Assembly (NCBI RefSeq): GCF_015354315.1
Contig: NZ_JADKYY010000009.1
Span: forward strand, 1 to 64,000
DNA length: 64,000 nucleotides
Source: Planobacterium oryzisoli
Lineage (GTDB): Bacteria > Bacteroidota > Bacteroidia > Flavobacteriales > Weeksellaceae
Reading direction: 5' to 3'
Shown piece by piece: positions 27,985-36,457 of this stretch (position 1 is the stretch's first letter; every line of letters starts with the position of its first letter). The notes under the pieces were generated by a model that did no database searches, had not been told where the DNA came from, and saw only the letters and a list, made by a program, of their open reading frames with translations. Made by a program: the position numbers and the translations under genes.

Positions 27985-29106
27985 CTAAATAATAGTTTCA
28001 GTTGCACGATAAATGATTTCTGCCGCCTGGTCACTTGCTCCCGCTCCACCCAGTTTATTTTCTAATATATTGTACTGTAAAGCTAATTCATCCCTATACT
28101 TTAAATCTAGTAATTTTTGCAATTCGTACGCAAGATTCTCACGAGTAAATTCCTCTTGTATTAGTTCTTTAACGATTTCTCTATCCATAATCAAATTAAC
28201 TAAAGAAATGTATTTAATGTGTCGAACTAATCTTTTTGCGATTAAGTAAGATATGGAATTCCCTCGATAACATACCACTTGCGGTACCTTAAGTAGCGCA
28301 GTTTCCAAAGTAGCTGTACCAGAAGCGACTAGAGCGGCAGCGGAATGCTGCAACAATTCGTAGGTTTGGTTAGTTACTAGTCGTACTTGGCTATTTAAGA
28401 AAGGCCTGTAAATCTCCTGATCAAGACCAGGTGCGGCGGCTATTACAAACTGGTATTCAGGAAATTCTGCTGCCACGGAAACCATGACACTTAACATTTT
28501 CTGTAACTCCTGTGCTCTGGAGCCCGGCAATAATGCAACTATGGGCTGCGTGCTGAGATGGTTACCTTTTGTAAAATCTTCTCTTGAAACCTTTGGAATT
28601 TTTTGGAGCTGATCTAGCAATGGATGACCAACGAAATGCACATCCATGCCGTGTTTTGCATAGAACTCTTTTTCGAACGGTAGAATCACTAGCATGTGAT
28701 CTACATAGCGCTTAATCTTATGAATTCTACTTTCCTTCCATGCCCAAATTTGTGGAGAAATATAATAGGCAACCTCAAACCCCCTATTCTTTGCAAATTG
28801 GGCGATACGAAGATTAAACCCAGGATAATCGATCAGGACTATCACATCGGGACTATATCTTAAAATATCTTCTTTACAAAACTTAAGATTCTTTAGAATT
28901 GTAGAAAGATTACTTACCACCTCTACAAAACCCATGAAGGCCAAATCTTTATAATTCTTAACAGGAGCCTTGCCGGAAGCTTCTTGCATTAATGGGCCGC
29001 CCCAAAACCGGATTTCCGCATTTGCATCTAGTTTCAAAAGTGAATTTATAAGATTTGCCCCATGCAAATCGCCTGAAGCTTCGCCCGCAATTATATAGTA
29101 TCTCAT
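27985..29106 (-). CDS. lpxB: Lipid-A-disaccharide synthase
   Basis: A 373-residue GT19 glycosyltransferase that joins UDP-2,3-diacylglucosamine and lipid X to make the lipid A disaccharide at the inner membrane. The start MRYYIIAGEASGDLHGANLI is diagnostic. Other segments are GFVEVVSNLSTILKN, VLIDYPGFNLRIA, ISPQIWAWKESRIHKIKRY, FVGHPLLDQL, ALLPGSRAQEL and LVASGTATLETALLKVP. It is transcribed divergently from the DUF2480 gene with interleaved promoters. Confidence 0.97.
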   Translation of the reverse strand: MRYYIIAGEASGDLHGANLINSLLKLDANAEIRFWGGPLMQEASGKAPVKNYKDLAFMGFVEVVSNLSTILKNLKFCKEDILRYSPDVIVLIDYPGFNLRIAQFAKNRGFEVAYYISPQIWAWKESRIHKIKRYVDHMLVILPFEKEFYAKHGMDVHFVGHPLLDQLQKIPKVSREDFTKGNHLSTQPIVALLPGSRAQELQKMLSVMVSVAAEFPEYQFVIAAAPGLDQEIYRPFLNSQVRLVTNQTYELLQHSAAALVASGTATLETALLKVPQVVCYRGNSISYLIAKRLVRHIKYISLVNLIMDREIVKELIQEEFTRENLAYELQKLLDLKYRDELALQYNILENKLGGAGASDQAAEIIYRATETII

Positions 29107-29150
29107 ACGATGAATAGAAATCCTGCTAGATATAACTAGTCAGAATTGAC

Positions 29151-29158
29151 TAAATTTG
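29151..29158 (+). promoter_or_regulatory. -7 box for the DUF2480 gene
   Basis: TAAATTTG matches TAnnTTTG, 19 bases before the ATG. It is only two bases from the opposite-strand box for lpxB. Confidence 0.55.
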
Positions 29159-29160
29159 TT

Positions 29161-29168
29161 CAAAGATA
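29161..29168 (-). promoter_or_regulatory. -7 box for lpxB
   Basis: The minus strand reads TATCTTTG, an exact match. A TTTG on the minus strand at 29185-29188 can serve as -33 with 16 bases between. The start codon of lpxB is 54 bases downstream. Confidence 0.55.
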
Positions 29169-29177
29169 AAAATAATC

Positions 29178-29690
29178 ATGTCATCAAATTCAGAGATAAT
29201 AAATAAAGTAGCACAGAGCGGACTAACCAATTTTGATATCAGCACCCTTCTCCCCAAAGGAGAGAGAGTTGGTATTGATATTAAAGATTTTTTACATGAA
29301 GGACTTATTCTTCGTGAGAAAGAATTCAGGGAGAAAATCGGAGCCCTAGATTTAGAGCCATTTAAGGACACCTATGTGTTTATTTATAATTCAGCTGACG
29401 CTATAATTCCTTTGTGGTCTTATTTTTTGCTTTCTGCAAAATTGGGCGGAGTTGCAAAGAAAGTTATATATGGAGATAGAGAAGACCTGGAGGTACTGTT
29501 AATGCATCAGGCCATGCAGACGTACGACTTCTCTTACTTAGAAAATCAGAGAGTACTTGTGAAGGGCTGTACAGATGTGAACATTCCTGTAAATGCTTAC
29601 GTAGAACTGGTAGAACAACTTAAACCACTAGTTAAATCGTTAATGTTTGGGGAGGCATGCTCAAATGTTCCAGTATTCAAGCGAAGTTAA
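29178..29690 (+). CDS. DUF2480 family protein
   Basis: A 170-residue cytoplasmic protein without signal or membrane segment. The segments FDISTLLPKGERVGIDIKDF, VFIYNSADAIIPLWSYFLLS and VLVKGCTDVNIPVNAYVEL match DUF2480, a family essentially restricted to Bacteroidota and of unknown function. The compact alpha/beta pattern and the conserved Asp-Ala-Ile-Ile-Pro-Leu-Trp segment suggest a binding or enzymatic pocket, but nothing firmer can be said. It is separated by 57 bases from the DUF937 gene. Confidence 0.85.
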   Translation: MSSNSEIINKVAQSGLTNFDISTLLPKGERVGIDIKDFLHEGLILREKEFREKIGALDLEPFKDTYVFIYNSADAIIPLWSYFLLSAKLGGVAKKVIYGDREDLEVLLMHQAMQTYDFSYLENQRVLVKGCTDVNIPVNAYVELVEQLKPLVKSLMFGEACSNVPVFKRS

Positions 29691-29747
29691 ATTTGTATCA
29701 TTAGGAATACTTTTTGCTGTAAGCGAGTAAACCACTAAATAAAAAAT

Positions 29748-30380
29748 ATGAATTTAATTGATTTACTTACCAGCAGCACCAGTACGAAAGTTGCGCAGAA
29801 TGCTGAAAATAAATTTGGAATCTCTAAGAATCAGATAATCGCACTTATGGCTGTGGCAGCGCCCTTAGTTATCTCGCACCTAAGAAAGAAAAGTGAAGAC
29901 AGTAATGAAGCCGAGGCACTAGAGCGGGCTCTTGACAAAGATCATGATGGGACTATTCTTGACGATCCAGAACAAGTAAATAACCGGGTTAATGAGGGAA
30001 ATTCTATCCTGGACCACATATTCGGAAATCAAAAGAATATCGTGGAAAACCAACTCTCTTCCAATACTGGTATTTCAATGGATAAAATCGGACCTGTACT
30101 TTCCATGCTGGCTCCCGTTATAATGGGATATATTGGAAAAGAAAAAAGATCATCTGGAGGCTCAATAAGCGATCTTCTAGGGGGCATTCTAGGGCAGGCG
30201 CAGCAAAAGGCAGAACCTAGCAGTCCTATAAATGACATATTAGGACAGGTATTAGGTGGAGCACAAGGTGCAGATTCCAATCCACTTGGAGAAATCATCG
30301 GCAACCTTACAGGATCTCAAAGCAAAGCTCAAGGTGGATTAGGTGACTTGCTAGGCGGGTTGCTAGGCGGCAAGCGATAA
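29748..30380 (+). CDS. DUF937 domain protein with EF-hand-like loop and Gly/Leu-rich tail
   Basis: A 210-residue protein related to YidB-type DUF937 proteins. It has MNLIDLLTSSTSTKVAQNAENKFG at the N-terminus, then ALMAVAAPLVISHLRKK. DKDHDGTILDD (about 64-74) looks like an EF-hand/dockerin-type calcium loop. A second helical repeat with MLAPVIMGYIGK follows. From about 130 the sequence is a repeat-like GGILGQ, GQVLGGAQG, LGDLLGGLLGGKR region. No signal peptide is present. Function unknown. A terminator follows. Confidence 0.82.
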   Translation: MNLIDLLTSSTSTKVAQNAENKFGISKNQIIALMAVAAPLVISHLRKKSEDSNEAEALERALDKDHDGTILDDPEQVNNRVNEGNSILDHIFGNQKNIVENQLSSNTGISMDKIGPVLSMLAPVIMGYIGKEKRSSGGSISDLLGGILGQAQQKAEPSSPINDILGQVLGGAQGADSNPLGEIIGNLTGSQSKAQGGLGDLLGGLLGGKR

Positions 30381-30404
30381 CTCACCAAGCCTCTATTTAA
30401 ATAT

Positions 30405-30443
30405 AATTACCCCCGGGAGCATACACTTCTGGGGGTAATTTTC
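30405..30443 (+). terminator. Terminator after the DUF937 gene
   Basis: Perfect 10-base arms (30405-30414, 30431-30440) rich in C/G are followed by TTCCTTT. It may also stop the convergent THX gene. Confidence 0.75.
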
Positions 30444-30486
30444 CTTTACCTAGTGCCATTAATTTTGGCATTTCTGGATAATCACG

Positions 30487-30675
30487 TTATTCTTCTGATT
30501 TCTTTGTGCTGGTTTTTTTTGTAGCCTTAGCAGCTTTTTTAACAGGCTTTTCCACTGTAGTATCTACCGAAGAATCTACCCCAATTGACGTCTTTACAGA
30601 TTTTCTCCTTCTAGTGTTTCCGTAGCTACCTGCTACTCTCTTACCTCTTGCTGTTTTCTTATCACCTTTTCCCAT
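30487..30675 (-). CDS. 30S ribosomal protein THX
   Basis: A 62-residue very basic protein. The N-terminal 25 residues, MGKGDKKTARGKRVAGSYGN then TRRRK, match ribosomal protein THX (bTHX), the small peptide bound at the top of the 30S head in Thermus and common in Bacteroidota. The remaining about 37 residues form a Thr/Val then Lys/Ala/Ser-rich tail (KKAAKATKKTSTKKSEE) that looks disordered and nucleic-acid-binding. It is a single gene with its own -7 box at 30704-30711 (minus strand TAAATTTG). Confidence 0.85.
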   Translation of the reverse strand: MGKGDKKTARGKRVAGSYGNTRRRKSVKTSIGVDSSVDTTVEKPVKKAAKATKKTSTKKSEE

Positions 30676-30703
30676 ATGTAATTATAATTTAGTTGTTATT
30701 TAT

Positions 30704-30711
30704 CAAATTTA
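30704..30711 (-). promoter_or_regulatory. -7 box for the THX gene
   Basis: The minus strand reads TAAATTTG, an exact TAnnTTTG match, 28 bases before the ATG. Confidence 0.55.
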
Positions 30712-30818
30712 AGAAATCTTTTCTATTTAGATATAAGCCGGGTAACCTAGTGGATTGAAGGCAAGTTCAACCGCCAATATACGAAAGGTGATCACCACAA
30801 TATTTTCTTCAAATTAAG

Positions 30819-30826
30819 TATCTTTG
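30819..30826 (+). promoter_or_regulatory. -7 box for aspS
   Basis: TATCTTTG followed by CCACC matches the consensus. It places transcription about 45 bases upstream of the ATG at 30877. Confidence 0.6.
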
Positions 30827-30876
30827 CCACCTAGCAATGGCAGTAACGCACATGCAATTTGACTCAAAATAAGTTT

Positions 30877-32631
30877 ATGTTCAGAACACACACCAACGGA
30901 GAATTAAGGAGTGAAAATATTGGAGAGCGGGTAACGCTTAGCGGATGGGTGCAAACCATACGCGATAAAGGATTTATGATATGGGTGGACTTGAGGGACC
31001 GCTACGGGGTCACTCAGCTTGTGTTTGACCAAGACCGAAGCACCCCGGAACTGATGCATAGTGCAAGAGGATTGGGACGCGAATATGTGGTCACAGTGAT
31101 TGGAACTGTAATAGAGCGCACTTCAAAAAATGCAAAGATTCCCACCGGTGATATAGAAATACTTGTTAGTGAAATTAGCATAGAGAACACGTCCCTCGTT
31201 CCGCCGTTTACAATTGAAGACCAAACAGACGGGGGCGAAGAGCTGAGAATGAAGTATCGGTATTTGGACATACGGAGAAACTCGGTTAGAGATAAGCTTC
31301 TTTTCAGACACAAAATTGCACAATCAGTTCGAAATTACTTGAGTGCTATAAATTTTATTGAGGTGGAGACACCCGTACTTATTAAAAGTACGCCAGAAGG
31401 AGCTAGGGATTTTATTGTGCCCAGCAGAATGAACCCTGGAGAGTTTTATGCGTTACCACAATCACCACAGACATTTAAACAGTTATTGATGGTTGGGGGT
31501 ATCGACAGATACTTTCAGATAGTAAAATGCTTTAGAGATGAAGATCTTAGAGCAGACCGCCAACCAGAGTTCACTCAAATCGATTGCGAAATGGCCTTTG
31601 TCACTCAAGAAGATGTTTTAAATACATTTGAGGGGCTTACACGAAAATTACTTGAAGATGTTTCTGGCAAGACATTCGGCGCTTTTCCACGAATCACCTA
31701 CCAAGAAGCAATGAAACGGTTTGGTAACGACAAGCCGGACATTCGTTTTGGGATGGAATTTGTGGAACTTAATGAAGTGACAAAAGGTAAAGGTTTCCCT
31801 CTATTCGAAGATGCCGAGCTTGTAGTAGGTATTAATGTTAAGGGTTGCAGTAACTATACTCGTAAACAAATCGATGCCTTAACTGAATGGGTCAAGCGGC
31901 CGCAAATCGGGGCACAAGGTTTAGTCTGGATTAAAGTTAATGACAATGAAATCACATCATCCATCAATAAATTCTTCTCAGAAGAGGACCTAAAGGAGAT
32001 ATCAAGACATGTTCAAGCCACCGCGGGAGATTTGATACTTATAATGAGTGGGGCAATATCTCGCGTTAGACCTCAAATGTCCGCATTAAGAATGGAACTT
32101 GCACAGCAACTGAACCTGCGTAACCCACACGAATTCGCTCCACTTTGGGTCGTGGATTTCCCATTACTTGAGTGGGACGAAGACACGTCACGTTTCCACG
32201 CAATGCACCACCCATTTACAGCACCCAAACCAGAAGACGTGGAATTACTGGACACCAACCCTGCGTTAGCACGTGCAAATGCCTACGACCTGGTCCTTAA
32301 TGGAAATGAAATCGGAGGAGGTTCTGTCCGTATTCATAACCGGGAGCTACAAAGTAAAATGTTTGGATTACTTGGCTTCACGGAAAGTGAAGCAAATGCT
32401 CAATTTGGATTCCTAATGAACGCCTTTCAATACGGTGCACCTCCACATGCAGGTTTAGCATTCGGATTCGACCGACTAGTAGCGATTCTAGACGGTAATG
32501 AAGTGATCAGGGACTACATCGCATTTCCAAAAAACAACTCTGGGAGAGACGTTATGATTGATTCTCCTAGTGTGGTAGCTCCTGAGCAATTACAAGAGTT
32601 GCACATAAGTATCGAAGAGACAATAGATTAA
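30877..32631 (+). CDS. aspS: Aspartyl-tRNA synthetase
   Basis: A class IIb synthetase of 584 residues. The N-terminal OB-fold anticodon-binding domain has [23 protein letters not shown] (the central part). Motif 2 is [20 protein letters not shown], and motif 3 includes [13 protein letters not shown]. An insertion (GAD) domain lies between. An in-frame TTG at 30859 would add six residues, but the ATG at 30877 gives [11 protein letters not shown], the usual family start. A strong terminator follows the stop. Confidence 0.97.
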   Translation: MFRTHTNGELRSENIGERVTLSGWVQTIRDKGFMIWVDLRDRYGVTQLVFDQDRSTPELMHSARGLGREYVVTVIGTVIERTSKNAKIPTGDIEILVSEISIENTSLVPPFTIEDQTDGGEELRMKYRYLDIRRNSVRDKLLFRHKIAQSVRNYLSAINFIEVETPVLIKSTPEGARDFIVPSRMNPGEFYALPQSPQTFKQLLMVGGIDRYFQIVKCFRDEDLRADRQPEFTQIDCEMAFVTQEDVLNTFEGLTRKLLEDVSGKTFGAFPRITYQEAMKRFGNDKPDIRFGMEFVELNEVTKGKGFPLFEDAELVVGINVKGCSNYTRKQIDALTEWVKRPQIGAQGLVWIKVNDNEITSSINKFFSEEDLKEISRHVQATAGDLILIMSGAISRVRPQMSALRMELAQQLNLRNPHEFAPLWVVDFPLLEWDEDTSRFHAMHHPFTAPKPEDVELLDTNPALARANAYDLVLNGNEIGGGSVRIHNRELQSKMFGLLGFTESEANAQFGFLMNAFQYGAPPHAGLAFGFDRLVAILDGNEVIRDYIAFPKNNSGRDVMIDSPSVVAPEQLQELHISIEETID

Positions 32632-32636
32632 GATTG

Positions 32637-32666
32637 ATGCCCGCAGGAAAAAGCGGGCATTTTTTA
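32637..32666 (+). terminator. Terminator of aspS
   Basis: Arms atgcccgc (32637-32644) and gcgggcat (32653-32660) with an 8-base loop and a following T-run. Confidence 0.9.
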
Positions 32667-32705
32667 TATATTCAAAAAAGTGATTTTTTTCACGGCTTAA
32701 CCTCT

Positions 32706-32719
32706 CGACTTCAAAGTCG
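32706..32719. promoter_or_regulatory. Palindrome (candidate operator) upstream of the YidE-type transporter
   Basis: CGACTT-CA-AAGTCG, perfect 6-base arms with a 2-base spacer. It ends 8 bases before the -7 box and covers the -33 region, a typical position for a repressor or activator site. Confidence 0.4.
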
Positions 32720-32727
32720 CATAGTAG

Positions 32728-32735
32728 TAACTTTG
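32728..32735 (+). promoter_or_regulatory. -7 box for the YidE-type transporter
   Basis: TAACTTTG followed by CAAAA is an exact TAnnTTTG match, 20 bases before the ATG. Confidence 0.6.
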
Positions 32736-32755
32736 CAAAATAAAATACTGAAATT

Positions 32756-34444
32756 ATGTTTGACTGGATTGGAGACCTATTACTGCCTACTGAAACACCA
32801 ACTATTATTCAGTCCTTGATTGTAATTGTATTAGCAATCGGAAGTGGAATATTCATTGGACGGCTAAAATTCTTTAAAATTTCTTTGGGTGTTTCCGCAG
32901 TGATGTTTACTGGTCTTTTCTTAGGTCATTTAGGCTATCGCATTGATTTAAGCATCCTGGCTTTCATACGTGATTTCGGACTCATTCTGTTCGTTTATGC
33001 CATAGGTATTCAGGTCGGACCCTCCTTTTTCTCCTCATTCAAGAGTGAAGGGCTTAAATTCAATTTGCTTGCAGTAAGTACCGTTCTGCTGGGGGGCTTA
33101 ATTACGTACGCACTTTTTAGAAGTACAGGTGTTTCCATTGAAAATTTGACGGGCATCATGTCCGGCGCTGTTACTAATACTCCAGGATTAGGAGCGGCAA
33201 AGAGCACCTTAGAGGAGATTAAAAACCAGTATCCAACCCGTGCTTTTGACGATCCAGCCATCGGCTATGCTATCGCCTATCCACTTGGTGTTCTTGGCAT
33301 TATATTTACGATATTGATTTCTAAAAGCATACTGAGAGTAAACCCCCAAAAAGAGATGAAAAAATTCCGCCTTGCGAAGATCAACTCGGAATTGCCGGTA
33401 GCGTCACTAAAGATAAGAGTACTCAATCCGGAAATTATTGGAAAGACTATATCAGAAGCGGTGCAAATTTCGGGAGTTAACGTGGTTATTTCACGATTAA
33501 AACACAGCGGCAGTGAAGCAGTAAGCTCACCCACCACGGATACTGTCCTGCAAAACCGAGACGTCCTAATGGTAGTGGGCATTGAAGAAGACTTACGGAA
33601 CTTTGCGTCAAAAATGGGTCGTGTATCTACGGATGAGTTTATAGAAACCGGCACCGACATAATGGTGAAAAGTTTTTTTGTGACTAAGGAATCTGCGATG
33701 CATAAAAAACTCTCTGAACTAGACTTATATAATCAATACGATCTGAAAGTGACACGTGTATATCGCGCAGGTAAAGAAATGCTGGCCCGTCCCTCTCTGG
33801 AACTGTTCTACGGAGATAAACTAAGAATTGTGGGAAGTGAGCAAAATTTGCTAAATGCAGAAAAACTAATAGGAAACTCAGAAAAAAAACTAATTGAACC
33901 TGATTTCCTATCTATTTTTGGAGGACTTCTTATTGGTATACTTGTGGGCTCCATACCTTTCTTCATACCTACCTTACCCGTCCCAATCAAACTAGGCTTT
34001 GCTGCCGGTCCGCTAATTACCGCTTTGTTTATTAGTCGTTACGGTGGAATTGCATTTATTCACTCTTATATAAACAATGGTGCAGTACATTTCATGAAAG
34101 ATTTTGGCATCTGCTTATTTTTCGCTGCCGTGGGGGTGCATGCTGGAGAAGCCTTTTATGATAATTTTATCAAATACAACGGATGGACCTTTCTTCTATA
34201 CGCCTCCGCAATAACTTTTATTCCTCTACTGTTCATGGTGCTTGTAGGCCATCTTCTGATGAAAATAAATTTCCTTCAACTTGTGGGTATTATGAGTGGG
34301 AGTTACACCGATCCCGCTGCACTTTCTTTCAGTACCTCTTATCTTGACAGTGACGTTCCTTTACAGAGCTATGCTCAGGTATATCCTTTAGTCACTATCT
34401 TTAGAATTTTTGTGGCGCAGATTTTAATACTTCTGCTCGCTTAA
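32756..34444 (+). CDS. AspT/YidE/YbjL-type membrane transporter with two TrkA-C domains
   Basis: A 562-residue inner-membrane protein. It has a block of about five N-terminal helices (about 15-185), two TrkA-C-like regulatory domains (about 210-290 and 300-380; for example LRIVGSEQNL) and a second block of helices (about 385-560). This duplicated 'AspT/YidE/YbjL antiporter' plan is that of the aspartate:alanine exchanger family. The conserved GIMSGAVTNTPGLGAAK and its C-terminal counterpart GIMSGSYTDPAAL mark the two transport repeats. The substrate is not known from sequence. It is monocistronic, with a palindrome at its promoter. Confidence 0.9.
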   Translation: MFDWIGDLLLPTETPTIIQSLIVIVLAIGSGIFIGRLKFFKISLGVSAVMFTGLFLGHLGYRIDLSILAFIRDFGLILFVYAIGIQVGPSFFSSFKSEGLKFNLLAVSTVLLGGLITYALFRSTGVSIENLTGIMSGAVTNTPGLGAAKSTLEEIKNQYPTRAFDDPAIGYAIAYPLGVLGIIFTILISKSILRVNPQKEMKKFRLAKINSELPVASLKIRVLNPEIIGKTISEAVQISGVNVVISRLKHSGSEAVSSPTTDTVLQNRDVLMVVGIEEDLRNFASKMGRVSTDEFIETGTDIMVKSFFVTKESAMHKKLSELDLYNQYDLKVTRVYRAGKEMLARPSLELFYGDKLRIVGSEQNLLNAEKLIGNSEKKLIEPDFLSIFGGLLIGILVGSIPFFIPTLPVPIKLGFAAGPLITALFISRYGGIAFIHSYINNGAVHFMKDFGICLFFAAVGVHAGEAFYDNFIKYNGWTFLLYASAITFIPLLFMVLVGHLLMKINFLQLVGIMSGSYTDPAALSFSTSYLDSDVPLQSYAQVYPLVTIFRIFVAQILILLLA

Positions 34445-34502
34445 GAACAAAAGCAGCTATGTACTATTGTGAAGAATAGAAGTTAAGTACCTGCACTCAA
34501 CT

Positions 34503-34545
34503 AAAAAGCCTCTAAGAAGTATTTTACTTTTTAGAGGCTTTATAT
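34503..34545. terminator. Bidirectional terminator between the transporter gene and yajC
   Basis: Arms aaagcctctaa (34505-34515) and ttagaggcttt (34531-34541) are perfect complements, with A/T tracts on both flanks. Confidence 0.85.
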
Positions 34546-34573
34546 TATAATAGGGAAATGTATTACATCCTTC

Positions 34574-34897
34574 CTATTTTTTATCTTCAGTAGAATCAGG
34601 AAATCGTGCTGCGGTAAACTCCCTAGAAATTGCTGATTTCTCAAATTTCAGTTTTCCAGACAAAGTTTCGATCACAATTCCGTCTTCCTGTATTTGGGCT
34701 ATTCGCCCGTGCAGCCCAGATGTCGTAACAACGCGTTGTCCTACCTTAAGCGCTCCTTGAAAGTTCTGCTCCTGCTTCTGCTTACGCATTTGCGGTCTTA
34801 ACATCACAAAATACATGAAGACAAAGAACAATCCAAACATTATTAAAGTAGGCATCATTGACTCGCCTCCTGTAGCTTGTAGAAATATAGTTTGCAT
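34574..34897 (-). CDS. yajC: Preprotein translocase subunit YajC
   Basis: A 107-residue protein with one N-terminal membrane helix (about 15-35) followed by MLRPQMRKQKQ and the YajC core VGQRVVTTSGLHGRIAQIQEDGIVIE. YajC associates with SecDF at the Sec translocon. It is the last gene of nusB-DUF1573-yajC, separated by one base from the DUF1573 stop. SecDF is not in the window. Confidence 0.94.
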   Translation of the reverse strand: MQTIFLQATGGESMMPTLIMFGLFFVFMYFVMLRPQMRKQKQEQNFQGALKVGQRVVTTSGLHGRIAQIQEDGIVIETLSGKLKFEKSAISREFTAARFPDSTEDKK

Positions 34898-34898
34898 A

Positions 34899-35375
34899 TT
34901 AGTTTATTACGTTAGCAGAAAACGAAATTACAATCGGTGCATTTTCAACGTTGGCATACACTTCAGCCTGCTTATTTTGTAGGCCATCAAAACTCGATGA
35001 ATCAAACTTTAGTGTAATAACCCCTTTCTGACCTGGAAGTATCGGCTCTTTAGTATAGTCGGGTGCGGTGCAACCACAACCTGGCTTCACATGGGATATG
35101 ATAAGAGGATTTTCTCCTGTATTGGTAATCTCATAATTATGCTCTACACTTTCTCCCTTCTTTACTTCTTTAAAATCCCAGTGATTTTCGGTCAAGACTA
35201 CATTGGTCAAAGGCTTGCTTTTAGCTTCTTGGATAAGAACATCTTGAGAAAGTATCGTTTGGTTCTGGACATCAGATACTTGCACATCTTCAGCAGTCAC
35301 TTGGTCCACTTGTTTACTTTTCGTGCAGGCCATCAACGAGAAAGCCATAACAACAAATAAAATATTTTTTTTCAT
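34899..35375 (-). CDS. DUF1573 lipoprotein
   Basis: A 158-residue lipoprotein (MKKNILFVVMAFSLMAC, lipobox Cys17). The mature part is an immunoglobulin-like DUF1573 domain (about 62-155). It includes DFKEVKKGESVEHNYEITNT and the characteristic VKPGCGCTAPDYTKEPILPG with two Cys. DUF1573 proteins are widespread in Bacteroidota envelopes, with unknown role. It sits 4 bases after nusB and one base before yajC, the usual order in flavobacteria. Confidence 0.88.
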   Translation of the reverse strand: MKKNILFVVMAFSLMACTKSKQVDQVTAEDVQVSDVQNQTILSQDVLIQEAKSKPLTNVVLTENHWDFKEVKKGESVEHNYEITNTGENPLIISHVKPGCGCTAPDYTKEPILPGQKGVITLKFDSSSFDGLQNKQAEVYANVENAPIVISFSANVIN

Positions 35376-35379
35376 ATCA

Positions 35380-36288
35380 CTAATTTAATCTGTTTGTATC
35401 TTTTGAATATTTATCTAGCAAACCGTTAATAAAGACGTTGGATTTTTCACTGCAATATACTTTAGCAATTTCCACATATTCATTAATAATTATCCGGCTT
35501 GCGGTTGTTTTAAACACATCAAATTCGGTAATCCCCGCAATCAAGATTACTCGGTCCATTAAGGATATTCTGTCCAAATCCCAATTCTCAAGTCTCTCTT
35601 CAATTTTCTTTTCGGTCGCCTCCCAGTTTCTGACACTTTCCCAAAGCATTTTTCTTGCAAATACCCGGTCATCCTCATCTTTTATCATTTTAATCAAGGT
35701 GTGGCTCGGGTTCTCAGGCTTTAGAAAACCGATTGTCTTTTGAATCATCGAATTTCCAATATGAAAGTCATCTGCCCAGCTCATCTCCTTTTCTTCTAGT
35801 CGATCATGGAAATCTTCGTTTTCAGCAACATATCGCAAAAACAGTTTACCAATGAATCGTTGGTCACTTTCAAAAGAACGTTCTTCTTCCAGCATGTAAT
35901 CTTGGTACCTTTTCCCTGCTGTTATACGCTGAAAAGTCTTAACAAGAAGCTCGTCATGCAAATCCCACTGCAGTTCCTTATGCTTTGATGTAAAATTAAT
36001 GCGTTCTGTATTGTTCTCCAGGGCAATAAGGATTTTATTGTTTACAAAACTTTGGTTGGGGTTCACATCTTTCTCCGTTTTCAAATATTTCTGCTTACCA
36101 ATTTCCAACTGCTTCTCAGCTAGCTCTCTTAAGGCAACTAGAAAATTTAACTGGTATACGTAAAGGTTGTAAATTTTCTCTATTTCAGTAAACATGTTTT
36201 TCTCCAGCACCTCATACTGGACCGGATTTTGGTAGTAGGAATACAGGTTTTCTACTATTTTCTCACGGATTTGTCTTCTTCCAAGCAT
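35380..36288 (-). CDS. nusB: Transcription antitermination factor NusB (long Bacteroidota form)
   Basis: A 302-residue protein, about twice the E. coli NusB length. The start MLGRRQIREKIVENLYSYYQ and the C-terminal NusB fold (about 165-300), with LMDRVILIAGITEFDVFKTT and IIINEYVEIAKVYCSEKSNVF, identify it. The middle about 120 residues are a charged helical insertion typical of this phylum. NusB with NusE binds boxA RNA in rRNA antitermination. It leads the nusB-DUF1573-yajC operon, with a -7 box 20 bases upstream. Confidence 0.92.
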   Translation of the reverse strand: MLGRRQIREKIVENLYSYYQNPVQYEVLEKNMFTEIEKIYNLYVYQLNFLVALRELAEKQLEIGKQKYLKTEKDVNPNQSFVNNKILIALENNTERINFTSKHKELQWDLHDELLVKTFQRITAGKRYQDYMLEEERSFESDQRFIGKLFLRYVAENEDFHDRLEEKEMSWADDFHIGNSMIQKTIGFLKPENPSHTLIKMIKDEDDRVFARKMLWESVRNWEATEKKIEERLENWDLDRISLMDRVILIAGITEFDVFKTTASRIIINEYVEIAKVYCSEKSNVFINGLLDKYSKDTNRLN

Positions 36289-36308
36289 TCAAAGAACTTT
36301 TATTGCGG

Positions 36309-36316
36309 CAAAGATA
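36309..36316 (-). promoter_or_regulatory. -7 box for nusB-DUF1573-yajC
   Basis: The minus strand reads TATCTTTG, an exact match, 20 bases before the nusB ATG. Confidence 0.6.
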
Positions 36317-36411
36317 ATAAAATTGTTGAGAGTATTACGTTCCCCACCCGAACACTGTGTGTGTTAATGACGTTATTCGGTAGCACTAAAAGGCTCTTAT
36401 TTCCTTTCTAA

Positions 36412-36438
36412 TTGTAGGAAATATTTTAACTATTTTTG
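36412..36438 (+). promoter_or_regulatory. Promoter of the ABC exporter gene (-33 TTG, -7 TATTTTTG)
   Basis: TTG at 36412-36414 and TATTTTTG at 36431-36438 have 16 bases between them, giving both elements of the Bacteroidota promoter. The ATG follows 19 bases later. Confidence 0.65.
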
Positions 36439-36457
36439 CATTGCACAGAGACGCGAA

